A stretch of 64,000 bases of DNA from Parapedobacter sp964498395 (GTDB taxonomy: Bacteria > Bacteroidota > Bacteroidia > Sphingobacteriales > Sphingobacteriaceae), in contig CAZCHE010000003.1 in the NCBI GenBank assembly GCA_964498395.1, positions 573,245-637,244 on the forward strand, written 5' to 3'. Under the pieces are notes generated by a model. The model had not been told where the DNA came from. It made no database searches and was given only the letters and a program-made list of their open reading frames with translations. Below are positions 36,494 to 45,414 of this stretch, piece by piece; within the stretch, counting starts at the first letter, position 1; the number at the start of each line of letters is the position of its first letter. Position numbers and translations under genes: made by a program.

Positions 36494-37990
36494 TTAGCTC
36501 CACGTCCGGTCATGGGAGCGCTTATCATCCCATTCGGTAGTAGGCGCAAAGTAGCTCTTGTCTTTATCGATCAGGTACTGCTTCACCACATCATCATTCA
36601 GCTCTATGCCCAGTCCAGGAGCGGTCAGCGGTACGTTAGCGTAGCCATTCTCGATCAGTTTCCTGCCATCGGTGGTCACCACGAGATCTTCCCACCAAGG
36701 CAGGTCAACAGAGTGGTGTTCTAACGACAGGAAGTTTTCCGTAGCGGCGGCACAATGGACATTGGCCATGAATGACACCGGGGTACCGGCTTGGTGCATC
36801 GCCATCGCTATGCCAAATTCCTCCGCATAATCGCCGATGCGTTTGGTTTCCAGCAGGCCTCCCGACGAAGATAGGTCGGGGTGGATGATATCCACTGCGC
36901 GTTCATGGATGAGCGGTTTAAAATCCTTCAGCAAATAAATATCCTCACCGGTGATGGTCGGTGTATCTAATGCCTCCGTAATCGTTTTCCACTGTTCGGT
37001 ATACTGCCAAGGCACCATATCTTCCAACCATGCCAGGCGGTATTTTTCCAATGCCCGGCCCAGTCTTATGCTGTTATTCAAGTCGAAATGGCCGTAGTGA
37101 TCGGTAGAAATGGGAATTTCATAGCCGGTCAGCGCCCTCACATTTTCGACAATCTGCTCCAATGCTTCCAAGCCTTTGTCGGTAATCTGAATCTGGGTAA
37201 ACGGGTGCATCCGATTGGCATACGACATGTAGCCATAGTTGCCCCACTGTGCCAATCGACCCCGTTCATTTTTCCAAAATTCGGCGTTTACCACCGCATC
37301 TGGTATATCCAGTACCTCTCCGATGGATACATCCATCTTCAACCACGTATATCCTTGCTCCTTCACACGGTATTCAATTCGCTTTTTCTGTTCTTCAGGA
37401 GATCCGCCTTCGGGCGTGTCCGCATAGAGCCTGATTTTATCCCGATACATGCCACCGAGCAGCTGCCAAGCGGGAACGCCATACGCTTTGCCACAGATAT
37501 CCCACAATGCCATTTCCACGGCACAAACCCCACCTGCCTGACGTGCCGGCCCACCAAATTGCCGGATCATTTTGAATATCTTCTCCACGTTGCATGGGTT
37601 TTCACCGATTATCCGGCTTTTCAGGAATAGCGCATACCGCTCGTCGGCACCATCACGAACTTCACCTAACCCGTAAATCCCTTGGTTCGTATCAATGCGG
37701 ATGATCGCGGTACGGCCAAGCACGCGGGTAACGCAATAGCGCATATCCGTTATCCGTAAATCCGAAGGGGCAGAACGGCGGTTTACTTTAGACGTGGTAT
37801 GTGCCAAGGTATCTTCGATTGACATGCTCATCAATCCGCCTAAAGCCAATCCACCAAACGCCGCCTTTTTCAAAAATTCCCGACGTGCGGAAGAGGTGGC
37901 TGGATTAGCTAGTTCGGCTTGCATGGCAACCCTTTTTTCTTGTTCTGCTGTCCTGGTTTGTTCTTTTATCTGTTTTATGATACTTTTCAT
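36494..37990 (-). CDS. Tat-exported enolase-superfamily sugar-acid dehydratase (mandelate racemase/muconate lactonising type)
   Basis: Mandelate racemase/MLE-type enzyme (498 aa), expected to dehydrate an aldonate to a 2-keto-3-deoxy acid. A consensus Tat motif, SARREFLKK, lies at 35-42 before the hydrophobic stretch GGLALGGLMS. The start at 37990 gives a long 35-residue n-region; ATG at 37924 would shorten it. The capping domain (~78-185) is followed by the barrel with metal ligands Asp297 (STDHYGHFD), Glu323 (WLEDM) and Glu349 (TGED), and the catalytic His399 (MHQAGTP) with Asp372. The MHxAGTP motif is typical of gluconate/mannonate-type members. Exact substrate unknown. Family members normally stay in the cytoplasm. 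Confidence 0.93.
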   Translation of the reverse strand: MKSIIKQIKEQTRTAEQEKRVAMQAELANPATSSARREFLKKAAFGGLALGGLMSMSIEDTLAHTTSKVNRRSAPSDLRITDMRYCVTRVLGRTAIIRIDTNQGIYGLGEVRDGADERYALFLKSRIIGENPCNVEKIFKMIRQFGGPARQAGGVCAVEMALWDICGKAYGVPAWQLLGGMYRDKIRLYADTPEGGSPEEQKKRIEYRVKEQGYTWLKMDVSIGEVLDIPDAVVNAEFWKNERGRLAQWGNYGYMSYANRMHPFTQIQITDKGLEALEQIVENVRALTGYEIPISTDHYGHFDLNNSIRLGRALEKYRLAWLEDMVPWQYTEQWKTITEALDTPTITGEDIYLLKDFKPLIHERAVDIIHPDLSSSGGLLETKRIGDYAEEFGIAMAMHQAGTPVSFMANVHCAAATENFLSLEHHSVDLPWWEDLVVTTDGRKLIENGYANVPLTAPGLGIELNDDVVKQYLIDKDKSYFAPTTEWDDKRSHDRTWS

Positions 37991-38135
37991 CTGTTTGCTT
38001 TTTTTATTTTAAATGGTCAGATGGAACCTTTGATGCTTAAGACAATTATTCTCCTACGGGCTTTTAATAATTATTTTGAGCATGCTGGTTTTATAACCAT
38101 TGTCAATTTTATAATTCGTTTTTACCAATTGGTTC

Positions 38136-39062
38136 CTACCAGTTCCGCTGTTTCATATAATTGTCCAGTTCCTCGCGACTCATCGGCAGGTCTTGCTTCA
38201 TGCGTAGCCATTCCAAAAAGTCCTCCCTGATGTCAGCGGTCCATCGGCTATCAATATCACCTGCCGTATATTTCTTTTCTTTGATACGCTGTTTCCCAAA
38301 TTCGTCCCGCAGCATAATAAACTCAGCCCCCAGTACAACACCGTGCAATAAATGCGCGGGAATGAAAACGGTGCCATACTTGTTTGCCAATACCGCGTCA
38401 CCGGGGAGTACGGTGGCCCTACCTATCCGAATGGGTGTATTGATGGAACTCAGCATCATCTGCTGAATATAGGATGGGTCATATCCTTTAATCCATCCGT
38501 TAAACCCTTCTACTTCTGAAATGCCGGCCAAATCCCTTACACTACCATAAAAGACGACACCCCGCTTGGAATTGGTATAGATGGCGTTGGCCAAGATATC
38601 GCCGATCAAGGTACCGTCTACCACTTTACCGTAACCATCGGCCACATAGATATCGCCATCCTGTAGCACATCGATGGGCCAGGAATTGGTACCACCTGCA
38701 CTCGTCCTTCCCTCACTTATCCCCACGGCCCTGAGGGTACTATCGACGTCAGGCCGCAATGGCATGTATTGGGCGGTCACCGCCCGGCCGGTCATCACTT
38801 CCTCAGGATCGAGTACCGTCCAATCACCTTCAAATTGGTTGTGATACCCCCTATTGCGCAGACCTCCCCAAGCCTCTTCTATGGAAACCTTTTTTAGCCT
38901 TTCCAATAATTCATCCGGTACTTTCGGACGACCGTCGGGAAACCTTTCACCTTCCCATAATGGCGTGAGGCCGATGATGGTTTCGCGGGAAGGCGAAATT
39001 TCCTGGCCCAATACGTAGCCGACCGTCAGGGAAAACACAATACATACGATAATCTTCTTCAT
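38136..39062 (-). CDS. Secreted RraA/HMG-aldolase-like protein
   Basis: RraA-fold protein (308 aa) with a Sec signal peptide (ending GYVLGQ). It has an N-terminal extension (~20-60) and a C-terminal tail of about 60 residues (ADIRE to MKQRNW) beyond the ~160-aa core. The core keeps the Asp155-x20-Arg176-Asp177 spacing described for metal-dependent 4-hydroxy-4-methyl-2-oxoglutarate-type aldolases, whereas E. coli RraA lacks the metal site. Catalysis as a pyruvate-releasing aldolase or oxaloacetate decarboxylase is thus possible. Encoded between susD (47 bp) and the enolase-superfamily dehydratase (145 bp), it could split the 2-keto-3-deoxy acid made by its neighbours. Confidence 0.88.
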   Translation of the reverse strand: MKKIIVCIVFSLTVGYVLGQEISPSRETIIGLTPLWEGERFPDGRPKVPDELLERLKKVSIEEAWGGLRNRGYHNQFEGDWTVLDPEEVMTGRAVTAQYMPLRPDVDSTLRAVGISEGRTSAGGTNSWPIDVLQDGDIYVADGYGKVVDGTLIGDILANAIYTNSKRGVVFYGSVRDLAGISEVEGFNGWIKGYDPSYIQQMMLSSINTPIRIGRATVLPGDAVLANKYGTVFIPAHLLHGVVLGAEFIMLRDEFGKQRIKEKKYTAGDIDSRWTADIREDFLEWLRMKQDLPMSREELDNYMKQRNW

Positions 39063-39109
39063 GTTGTATAAATTTTAGTTGCCTAATAAATAATTGCAAA
39101 TGGAGACAC

Positions 39110-40657
39110 CTATCTATCCCAAAAAACGGTGTTCCCTAAATTGTCGCCCCCCATACGGCTGGTCGCTTCCTGTACATTGGCACTGTTGACAGAAACTTCC
39201 CGCAGTGGATACACTAGGCGTCGGATAAATCCATTGCCACTGGTCACCGAAGGGTCTTGCGAAGGGAAGTTGACGGGAGTCAATTCGGGGTAGCTACTCC
39301 GACGGAAATTTGCCCATGCTTCGGCCCAATTCCGGAAAGAACTCACCCAATACTGCTCATTGATCTGCTGCAATGCGTTGGCTGGATTAAACGCCACATG
39401 AGGCCCATTGAGGTAATTCGTTTGCTCTTGGGGGGTGATATTTGGGCTTGTTCCATAAAGCTCGCTCTGCCCCATGTGGGCGATAATGGCTCCTTCGTAA
39501 TAGTCTTTAACACTACCTGTATTGATAAACCCTCTGTGATTGGCTTCTGCCAGCAACAACAAGGTCTGCGAATAGCTGACCAAGTATTCAGGCGCGTCGA
39601 TACGTATTACCGTAGCCCGGTTGAATTGGGAATACCGGAATGCAGACCCGATTTTGCCGGGGAAACCAGGGGCATCTTCGATGGAACTTTCGTCATATCC
39701 GTATGGCATGCCTTGCTGCGCCTCGGGATCCGTATTGGCATTCCCCGCCGTTTCCAACGGATTAGACGGATTGTCATACTTGACCGCAATGTATCTCAAC
39801 CGCGGATCCTGATTATCCTTGAGGAAATCGATAAATGCGGCTCCGATGTAATAGTTCGCACGCTCACCGGCAAGCAGTGCGTTGGATGTGGCATTGGTAT
39901 AGGCCGCATTGAATTGGATAAGTGCGTTATCACTATTGGATGTCATCACTCCACCCCTAGCGGGGGCAACTGCCTGACTCACCAATTCCCTCGCCTTGTT
40001 TTCGTCTATTTTGGTAAAACGCATGCCTGTACGGAGCAGCAAGGAATTGCCCAATCGCTTCCATTTCTCAATGTCACCCCCGAAAAACAAATCGGCACTG
40101 CCTACGGTTCTCTTCGCGGGATCCAGCGCATCCGTCGCGCTGATGTACTCCTGGATAATGGATTCGTAAATCGATTCTGATGAATCATATTTGGGTAAAA
40201 AATTTCCTTCTACATAACCCAGACCTGCCTCGCTATAAGGCACATCACCATACGTATCGACCAATACCTGAAAGCAGTACGCTTTCCAGATCCTAGCCAT
40301 GTGGTAGAGGTTACTTTCTTCGGGATCGTCTTGTGTTTTATTGATCACATCGACGAGATACCTCACCGGTCCTGTAAATAGGGTATTAAATGCCGCGTTG
40401 GAATGCTGGTCATTGATAATGTTCCGGTTACCCGCAGCGAGCTGCCCCCCATACGGCGTATTGATGTGCTGTACAATCTCACCTTGGTAGTGATAGGATG
40501 CTATTGCCGACAGCCGTTGCGCATTGGAAAACAAGTACGCAGGATTCAGGTCATTGGCCAATGCCGGATTGGTATTGATCTCTTCAAAGTTCTTATCGCA
40601 ACTGGTGCTAGCTAACACCAAAAACGATATCGCAATTGCTATTAAATTCCGTTTCAT
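39110..40657 (-). CDS. SusD/RagB-like lipoprotein (locus 3, second pair)
   Basis: Nutrient-binding lipoprotein of about 515 aa. The ATG at 40657 (MKRNLIAIAISFLVLASTSC) gives a clean lipobox (ASTSC, Cys20); two codons further upstream is only a TTG. The start CDKNFEEINTNPALANDLNP and the ending NTVFWDR belong to the SusD-like_2 branch. It follows susC by 17 bp. It is recognisably related to the SusD at 46615-48240, consistent with duplication of the susCD unit followed by divergence in the binding regions. Confidence 0.94.
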   Translation of the reverse strand: MKRNLIAIAISFLVLASTSCDKNFEEINTNPALANDLNPAYLFSNAQRLSAIASYHYQGEIVQHINTPYGGQLAAGNRNIINDQHSNAAFNTLFTGPVRYLVDVINKTQDDPEESNLYHMARIWKAYCFQVLVDTYGDVPYSEAGLGYVEGNFLPKYDSSESIYESIIQEYISATDALDPAKRTVGSADLFFGGDIEKWKRLGNSLLLRTGMRFTKIDENKARELVSQAVAPARGGVMTSNSDNALIQFNAAYTNATSNALLAGERANYYIGAAFIDFLKDNQDPRLRYIAVKYDNPSNPLETAGNANTDPEAQQGMPYGYDESSIEDAPGFPGKIGSAFRYSQFNRATVIRIDAPEYLVSYSQTLLLLAEANHRGFINTGSVKDYYEGAIIAHMGQSELYGTSPNITPQEQTNYLNGPHVAFNPANALQQINEQYWVSSFRNWAEAWANFRRSSYPELTPVNFPSQDPSVTSGNGFIRRLVYPLREVSVNSANVQEATSRMGGDNLGNTVFWDR

Positions 40658-40674
40658 GTTCAACTAGTTTAGTG

Positions 40675-43600
40675 CTAAAAATTAATATTCAGATTCAGGC
40701 CAAACGTACGTGTCGTCGGCAAGGCGTGTGTTTCAAGGCCCGACCTCAAGTCCGATGCAGAATATTGCACTTCGGGATCTAGGTTATCGACGTGTTTCCT
40801 GATAATAAATGGATTGTTTATAAAGAAATTAGCGTTTACATTTTTGATGAATGTATTGCTCAATAACTTGGAGAAGTCATATCCTACAGACAGGGTTCTC
40901 CAGCGTATAAAACTAGCATCATACACAAACGGTGTGGCCACATTAGCTGACCTGTATTGGCTGTAAAACAACTCGGCTTCCACCGCGGTAGTGTTAGGTG
41001 ATCCGTCGGTATTTACCCCCGGAAAAACCACCCCGTTTTCGCGGCCTTCCAAACTTTGTTTATGTAGGCCATGCCTTGTCCAATTGAAGTTAGAGTTGGA
41101 AATCATCTTATGGCCCGCCTTGAAATCAATCTGTGCAAACAGCCTGATCCCTTTGTAGGTCACCGTATTTAGCCACCCTCCTGTATGGGGAGGAATGGCG
41201 CTCCCGTAGGTCACGATATTGCCGGGCAGGAACAGTCCATTTGAGGTGATGATTTCTCCTTGCTCATTCCGAAGGTAGTCTACCCCCCTCAGGGAAGCCA
41301 TGGGCTGCCCTACTTCGTGTGACACGATACCGATGTATTCGCCATCGCCGACGTCAAACCGCTGCTGGTTATCTGCCAATTGCAATACTTCGCTATTGTT
41401 TAAGGCGTAATTAAACGCCGTTTCCCATTTGAATTGATCGTTTCTGATGGGCACGAGACTCAATAACACCTCTACCCCCCGGTTACGGAGCCTACCGACA
41501 TTGACCAGTGTCTGCCCATAGCCGGATGCATTGGAAATATCCACACTAAGGATTTCGTCTTCGGTCAGTTTATTGTAGGCGGCTACGTCTACCGACACAC
41601 GATTGTCAAACAGTTTGAAATCAATACCAACTTCCGTTTCCTTCACTGTCAATGGCCTTAAGTTTGCATTGGGGCTTGTCGAAGAGGTAATGATACCCAA
41701 CGGAATTCCATTGAACTGGTTGTTTTCAATGTTATAGTATAGTGCGTTGGTATAGGGGTTTGTATCGCCCCCGACTTCGGCATAAGAAGCCCGCAACTTA
41801 CCGAAGTTGAACCAATCGGGCAACGACTGGAATAGCTGGCTAAACACAAAGCTGGTACTCACTGACGGGTAGAAGGCACTATTGGATTGGGGATTTAGTG
41901 TCGAAAACCAATCATTCCTTCCCGTCAAGTTTAAATAGAGGAAATCCCGATAGGAGAAATCAACGGTACCGAACACGGAATTTACGCGTTTATGCCAATA
42001 GTTGTAATTGGGGTTTTTGATCTGTCCATTATCCACCGTATACAAATCGCGGATAAAAAAGTTGGTGACAGAGGTTCCTATCCGCTCGGATTGCTGATCC
42101 ATGGAGTTGGCGCCAAAGGTGGCGTCTATCCCCCACACACCGATTTCATGGTTGGTTCCCAATAGGAAATCGATATTCCGTTCCCTAAATGTGCCGGAGT
42201 TCTGAAAATAGTTGCCATTAAACCCGGTAGGGGCCACAGGCAACATCGCTGTTCCGGTAGGTCTATTGGCATGCCTTACGTTGGTGAAGAAGTCCTGCCC
42301 GATACGTCCTTGCACCCATAGCCATGGCGCGACATCATACCGTAGGGTGACATTGCCGAATAGTCGATCCCGCTTTTGCCGCTCGAACCGTTCATTTATT
42401 GTCCAATAGGGGTTTGTTCGATCCGTAAAGCGTGCCGGATTGATTTCATTCCCGGTAACGGGATCTTTGTAGGCATTCTCAAGCCATCGGATATCCACGC
42501 TATTGGCGATGGTATAAACGGTTTGGTTTACATTGTATGCCTGCTGGTTCAGCGCCGGCGGATTATTGTTATTCTCATTGGAATAGTTCGCATTGACTTG
42601 TAAGGTCAATGATGGTATCAAACTATAGCTTAACCCCAGGTTAATGATCTTTTTGTCAAAATCTGAATTGGGTACAATGGCGTTTGCGGCTGTATTGGCA
42701 AATGACACCCTGAAGTTACCTTTGTCATTGGCACCGGAAACCGCCAGTGTATTCGTGAAGGTATTGCTCACGCGGTAAAAATCGCTTACCCGATTCTCGT
42801 TGGGCAGATAGGGTCGTTCCACGCCATCGTGTTGCATGATGGGCAACCCGTCAAACTTCGGCCCGAAGCTCCATACACCGGTTCTTCTCACATCGTCAAG
42901 GGTTTCATTTCGGATGCCATATTCCCCTTGTCCGTATTCGTATTGGAAATCCGTGTAATCCAGTGGCTGGTCTGCCTGATAACTTAATCCATAGCTAATG
43001 CCAATGCCTTTATTCCGTTGGTCTTGACCGGATTTCGTCGTGATGATGATTGCGCCGTCCTTTGCCCGGAAGCCATAGAGTGCGGCCGCTGCGGCACCTT
43101 TCAATACGGTCAATGATTCGATATCATCGGGGCTGATACTTTGTAGACCGTCGCCTAGGTCGGTGTTGATCTCACCGGTATTGCCTGCTCCCGATGCGTT
43201 CGCGCCGCCTTGCGGTGAATTATTGATGGGAACCCCATTCACCACGATCAACGGCGAATTATTTCCCCCAAAGGACGACTGGCCTCTTAAGCGAATTTTG
43301 GAAGATCCACCCGGCCCGCTTGGGATGCCGGAAACGTTCAATCCCGCCACCTTGCCTACCAAGCTATTTCCGACGTTAGTGGTTCGGCTTTCCGCCAATT
43401 GGTCCGTATCTACCGCTGATGCCGAGTAACCCAGTTTCCTATTCTCCCGCCTAATGCCGAGTGCAGTCACGATCACCTCTCCCAACTCCTGGGTGTCTTC
43501 CTGTAAAACCACGTTAATATCATTGCGGGAATTGATGGGAACCTCCAGTGGGGCATACCCCACGTACGAAAAGACCAGCACCGCATTGGGCTGCGCTTCG

Positions 43601-44106
43601 ATCACAAACCTCCCCTCCTCATTGGTCGTCCCTCCGGCAATGGTTCCCTTTATCGTGACCGTCACACCTGCCAAAGGCTGTCCGGCTTCGTTTGTCACCG
43701 TACCCCTGATCGTTTGCTCTTGTCTAACAACCTTTCGCCTTACGACCACTAAATTATTCTCTAATTCTTTGTATTCTAGGTTGGTGTCGGAAAGCAGCAT
43801 TTCCAAGACCCAAAGCACCGGGGTATCTTCTACCTTGATGCTGACTAGCTTGTCCAATGCACCGCCATCTTCGCTATACATTAACCTGATCTTTCCCTTC
43901 TGCTCCAGCATGGGGAAAACCGTCTTTAGTTTGACGTCATGCACGGTCAAATCGATATTCTCACCTTGGGAATAACTCTTAGCTGTTACATTCAACGTCA
44001 GGATCAGCGTAAAGATGACCGTATAGTTCAACAGTAATAGATTTCGTTTAAACTGGACAAAGAAATGATGGTAAAGAACTCTTTTGGTTAGTTCCTTTCT
44101 TTTCAT
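40675..44106 (-). CDS. SusC/RagA-family TonB-dependent transporter with STN domain (locus 3, second pair)
   Basis: TonB-dependent channel of 1143 aa. Signal region ends TAKSYSQG; the STN domain (~50-110) reads DVKLKTVFPMLEQKGKIRLM and continues SEDGGALDKLVSI; carboxypeptidase-regulatory-like domain (~127-210); TonB box region GEVIVTALG; plug with PLIVVNGVPINNSPQG and AAAAALYGFRAKDGAIIITT; barrel ending NLNINF. Its first ~125 residues are nearly identical to those of the SusC at 48268-51672, while plug and barrel differ strongly. The receptor-signalling end has thus been kept and the transport end has diverged. Directly downstream of the intact FecR. Confidence 0.95.
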   Translation of the reverse strand: MKRKELTKRVLYHHFFVQFKRNLLLLNYTVIFTLILTLNVTAKSYSQGENIDLTVHDVKLKTVFPMLEQKGKIRLMYSEDGGALDKLVSIKVEDTPVLWVLEMLLSDTNLEYKELENNLVVVRRKVVRQEQTIRGTVTNEAGQPLAGVTVTIKGTIAGGTTNEEGRFVIEAQPNAVLVFSYVGYAPLEVPINSRNDINVVLQEDTQELGEVIVTALGIRRENRKLGYSASAVDTDQLAESRTTNVGNSLVGKVAGLNVSGIPSGPGGSSKIRLRGQSSFGGNNSPLIVVNGVPINNSPQGGANASGAGNTGEINTDLGDGLQSISPDDIESLTVLKGAAAAALYGFRAKDGAIIITTKSGQDQRNKGIGISYGLSYQADQPLDYTDFQYEYGQGEYGIRNETLDDVRRTGVWSFGPKFDGLPIMQHDGVERPYLPNENRVSDFYRVSNTFTNTLAVSGANDKGNFRVSFANTAANAIVPNSDFDKKIINLGLSYSLIPSLTLQVNANYSNENNNNPPALNQQAYNVNQTVYTIANSVDIRWLENAYKDPVTGNEINPARFTDRTNPYWTINERFERQKRDRLFGNVTLRYDVAPWLWVQGRIGQDFFTNVRHANRPTGTAMLPVAPTGFNGNYFQNSGTFRERNIDFLLGTNHEIGVWGIDATFGANSMDQQSERIGTSVTNFFIRDLYTVDNGQIKNPNYNYWHKRVNSVFGTVDFSYRDFLYLNLTGRNDWFSTLNPQSNSAFYPSVSTSFVFSQLFQSLPDWFNFGKLRASYAEVGGDTNPYTNALYYNIENNQFNGIPLGIITSSTSPNANLRPLTVKETEVGIDFKLFDNRVSVDVAAYNKLTEDEILSVDISNASGYGQTLVNVGRLRNRGVEVLLSLVPIRNDQFKWETAFNYALNNSEVLQLADNQQRFDVGDGEYIGIVSHEVGQPMASLRGVDYLRNEQGEIITSNGLFLPGNIVTYGSAIPPHTGGWLNTVTYKGIRLFAQIDFKAGHKMISNSNFNWTRHGLHKQSLEGRENGVVFPGVNTDGSPNTTAVEAELFYSQYRSANVATPFVYDASFIRWRTLSVGYDFSKLLSNTFIKNVNANFFINNPFIIRKHVDNLDPEVQYSASDLRSGLETHALPTTRTFGLNLNINF

Positions 44107-44117
44107 AATTCTGGTTT

Positions 44118-44201
44118 TTTATTGTTAAAAAATCTGAGCGGGATAGCTTGCTACCCATCGTTGGATTTGGATGAGAAGTGTTGGCGCACTTCTCTTTTTT
44201 T
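44118..44201 (+). ncRNA. Predicted ~80-nt antisense RNA over the susC leader (locus 3, second pair)
   Basis: Plus-strand promoter: TTTG at 44083-44086, 19-bp spacer, TAATTCTG at 44106-44113 (one mismatch to TAnnTTTG), overlapping the susC start codon. An imperfect internal hairpin surrounds GGGATAGCTTGCTACCC. The terminator is GAGAAGTG (44173-44180) with CACTTCTC (44187-44194) and then seven T (44195-44201), a textbook intrinsic terminator ending at the fecR stop codon. The transcript start is inferred. Confidence 0.6.
44173..44201 (+). terminator. Intrinsic terminator facing away from susC (locus 3, second pair)
   Basis: Perfect 8-bp stem GAGAAGTG/CACTTCTC, loop TTGGCG, immediately followed by seven T on the plus strand. 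In the fecR-to-susC direction the A-run comes before the stem, so it is not a terminator for the operon. Confidence 0.75.
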
Positions 44202-45288
44202 AATAGATAATCACGTCATGGCCCTCAATTTTATAGTTAAACAAATGGATGAATTGCAGTGCTTCTAACAATTGGTCAATATTTTCTTCCGTTATGGTAG
44301 ACGTATACCGGTAGGACAGGATCTTGGGATCTTTAACCGAGATGTTGACATTATACCAACGCTCAAGCTTGGGTATTAACTCGGCTAACGTTTCATTTCT
44401 GAACACCAATTTGTCATTTATCCACGAAGTTTCCTCGATGTATTCTTCGTCGATGACCTTTACCTTGGAGAGGCTTCCGATGGTCAGCGTGATACCCGGT
44501 GCGATGCCTGCTGCGGTCTGCTTGCCGGTCTCGGCTGCGGCATTATCGGTTATGGCCACTTTCTCATTGGGTTTCATTAAGATTTTCTCATTGGGCCGCT
44601 CGTTTACCGACAGCTCAATGGATCCCCTGATCAGCGTCGTTTCCGTTTTACCATCCATCGGATAGGCTTTCACATTAAACGCGGTGCCCAATACCTTAAT
44701 GGCAATTTTGTCTGTTGTGATAATAAATGGCCTGTTTTTGTCTTTGGCTACATCAAAATAAGCCTCACCTTCCAGCCGTACCGACCGCGTTTTGCCATCG
44801 CTAAGATTATCGGCGTAGTAGATCCGACTGTCTGCATTCAGCCAGACCGTGGTGCCGTCTGGAAGCGTCAACTGCTTACGTACGCCTCGTTCGGCCACGA
44901 TTTCAATGGTATTCGGCTCTACATACCCTTCCTGTTGATTAAGCAGCCACATCCCCAATCCCCCCATGACCATAATGAGTAGGCCGAGTGCCACGGGTTT
45001 TCTGACCAGGCGTTTCCACCGCCTCGCCGCAGGCATATGATGTGCTATCGGTTCAGGCTGTTCATCAAATCGAAGTTCTTTTTGGTGGCGTCGTTTATGT
45101 TTGCTGTACCACTCGTTGGTATCACCCTGCTCCTCCTGTTGCCCTTTCCACAGCTCCCGCATAAACTCCTCATAATACACCGCATCGGGATGGCTTGCCA
45201 ACAAACCATCCAATTCCGCCAATTCTTTTGCGTTGATTTCCCCTGCCGCTTTACGTGCTAACAACGTTATGATCCGCTTATCATCCAT
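44200..45288 (-). CDS. FecR-family anti-sigma factor (locus 3, intact copy)
   Basis: Anti-sigma regulator of 362 aa. N-terminal cytoplasmic part 1-97 (MDDKRIITLLARKAAGEINA), transmembrane helix about 98-116 (PVALGLLIMVMGGLGMWLL), FecR domain (~140-235, with LPDGTTVWLNADSRIYYADN and LGTAFNVKAYP) and a DUF4974-type C-terminus ending HLFNYKIEGHDVIIY. No sigma gene is adjacent: the gene upstream is a mannonate dehydratase. The nearest unpaired sigma factor is at 52062-52628, whose own fecR is a remnant. This protein is the only intact FecR in the block and is likely to serve that sigma factor. Confidence 0.94.
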   Translation of the reverse strand: MDDKRIITLLARKAAGEINAKELAELDGLLASHPDAVYYEEFMRELWKGQQEEQGDTNEWYSKHKRRHQKELRFDEQPEPIAHHMPAARRWKRLVRKPVALGLLIMVMGGLGMWLLNQQEGYVEPNTIEIVAERGVRKQLTLPDGTTVWLNADSRIYYADNLSDGKTRSVRLEGEAYFDVAKDKNRPFIITTDKIAIKVLGTAFNVKAYPMDGKTETTLIRGSIELSVNERPNEKILMKPNEKVAITDNAAAETGKQTAAGIAPGITLTIGSLSKVKVIDEEYIEETSWINDKLVFRNETLAELIPKLERWYNVNISVKDPKILSYRYTSTITEENIDQLLEALQFIHLFNYKIEGHDVIIY

Positions 45289-45414
45289 AAATCTACAAAG
45301 ACACCCTGGTTTATACTATGGCCTTCGATAGTAAAGACAGCTCTTTTCGATAATCTCCCTAATGGAAAATCATTTTTTTTCTTTTTGGCATTCGCATGAA
45401 TAGGGGAACAGGCT

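Noticed and set aside
39257..40180. Plus-strand open frame of 307 codons inside the susD gene
   Set aside because: Lies wholly antisense to a full-length SusD with lipobox; low-complexity, Cys/Ile/Arg-rich product without recognisable domain. Treated as a chance frame, as are similar frames inside the susC, mrp and FecR genes.
44173..44201. Hairpin between fecR and susC read as a terminator within the operon
   Set aside because: The T-run is on the plus strand only; in the operon direction the stem follows an A-run. It fits termination of antisense transcription instead.
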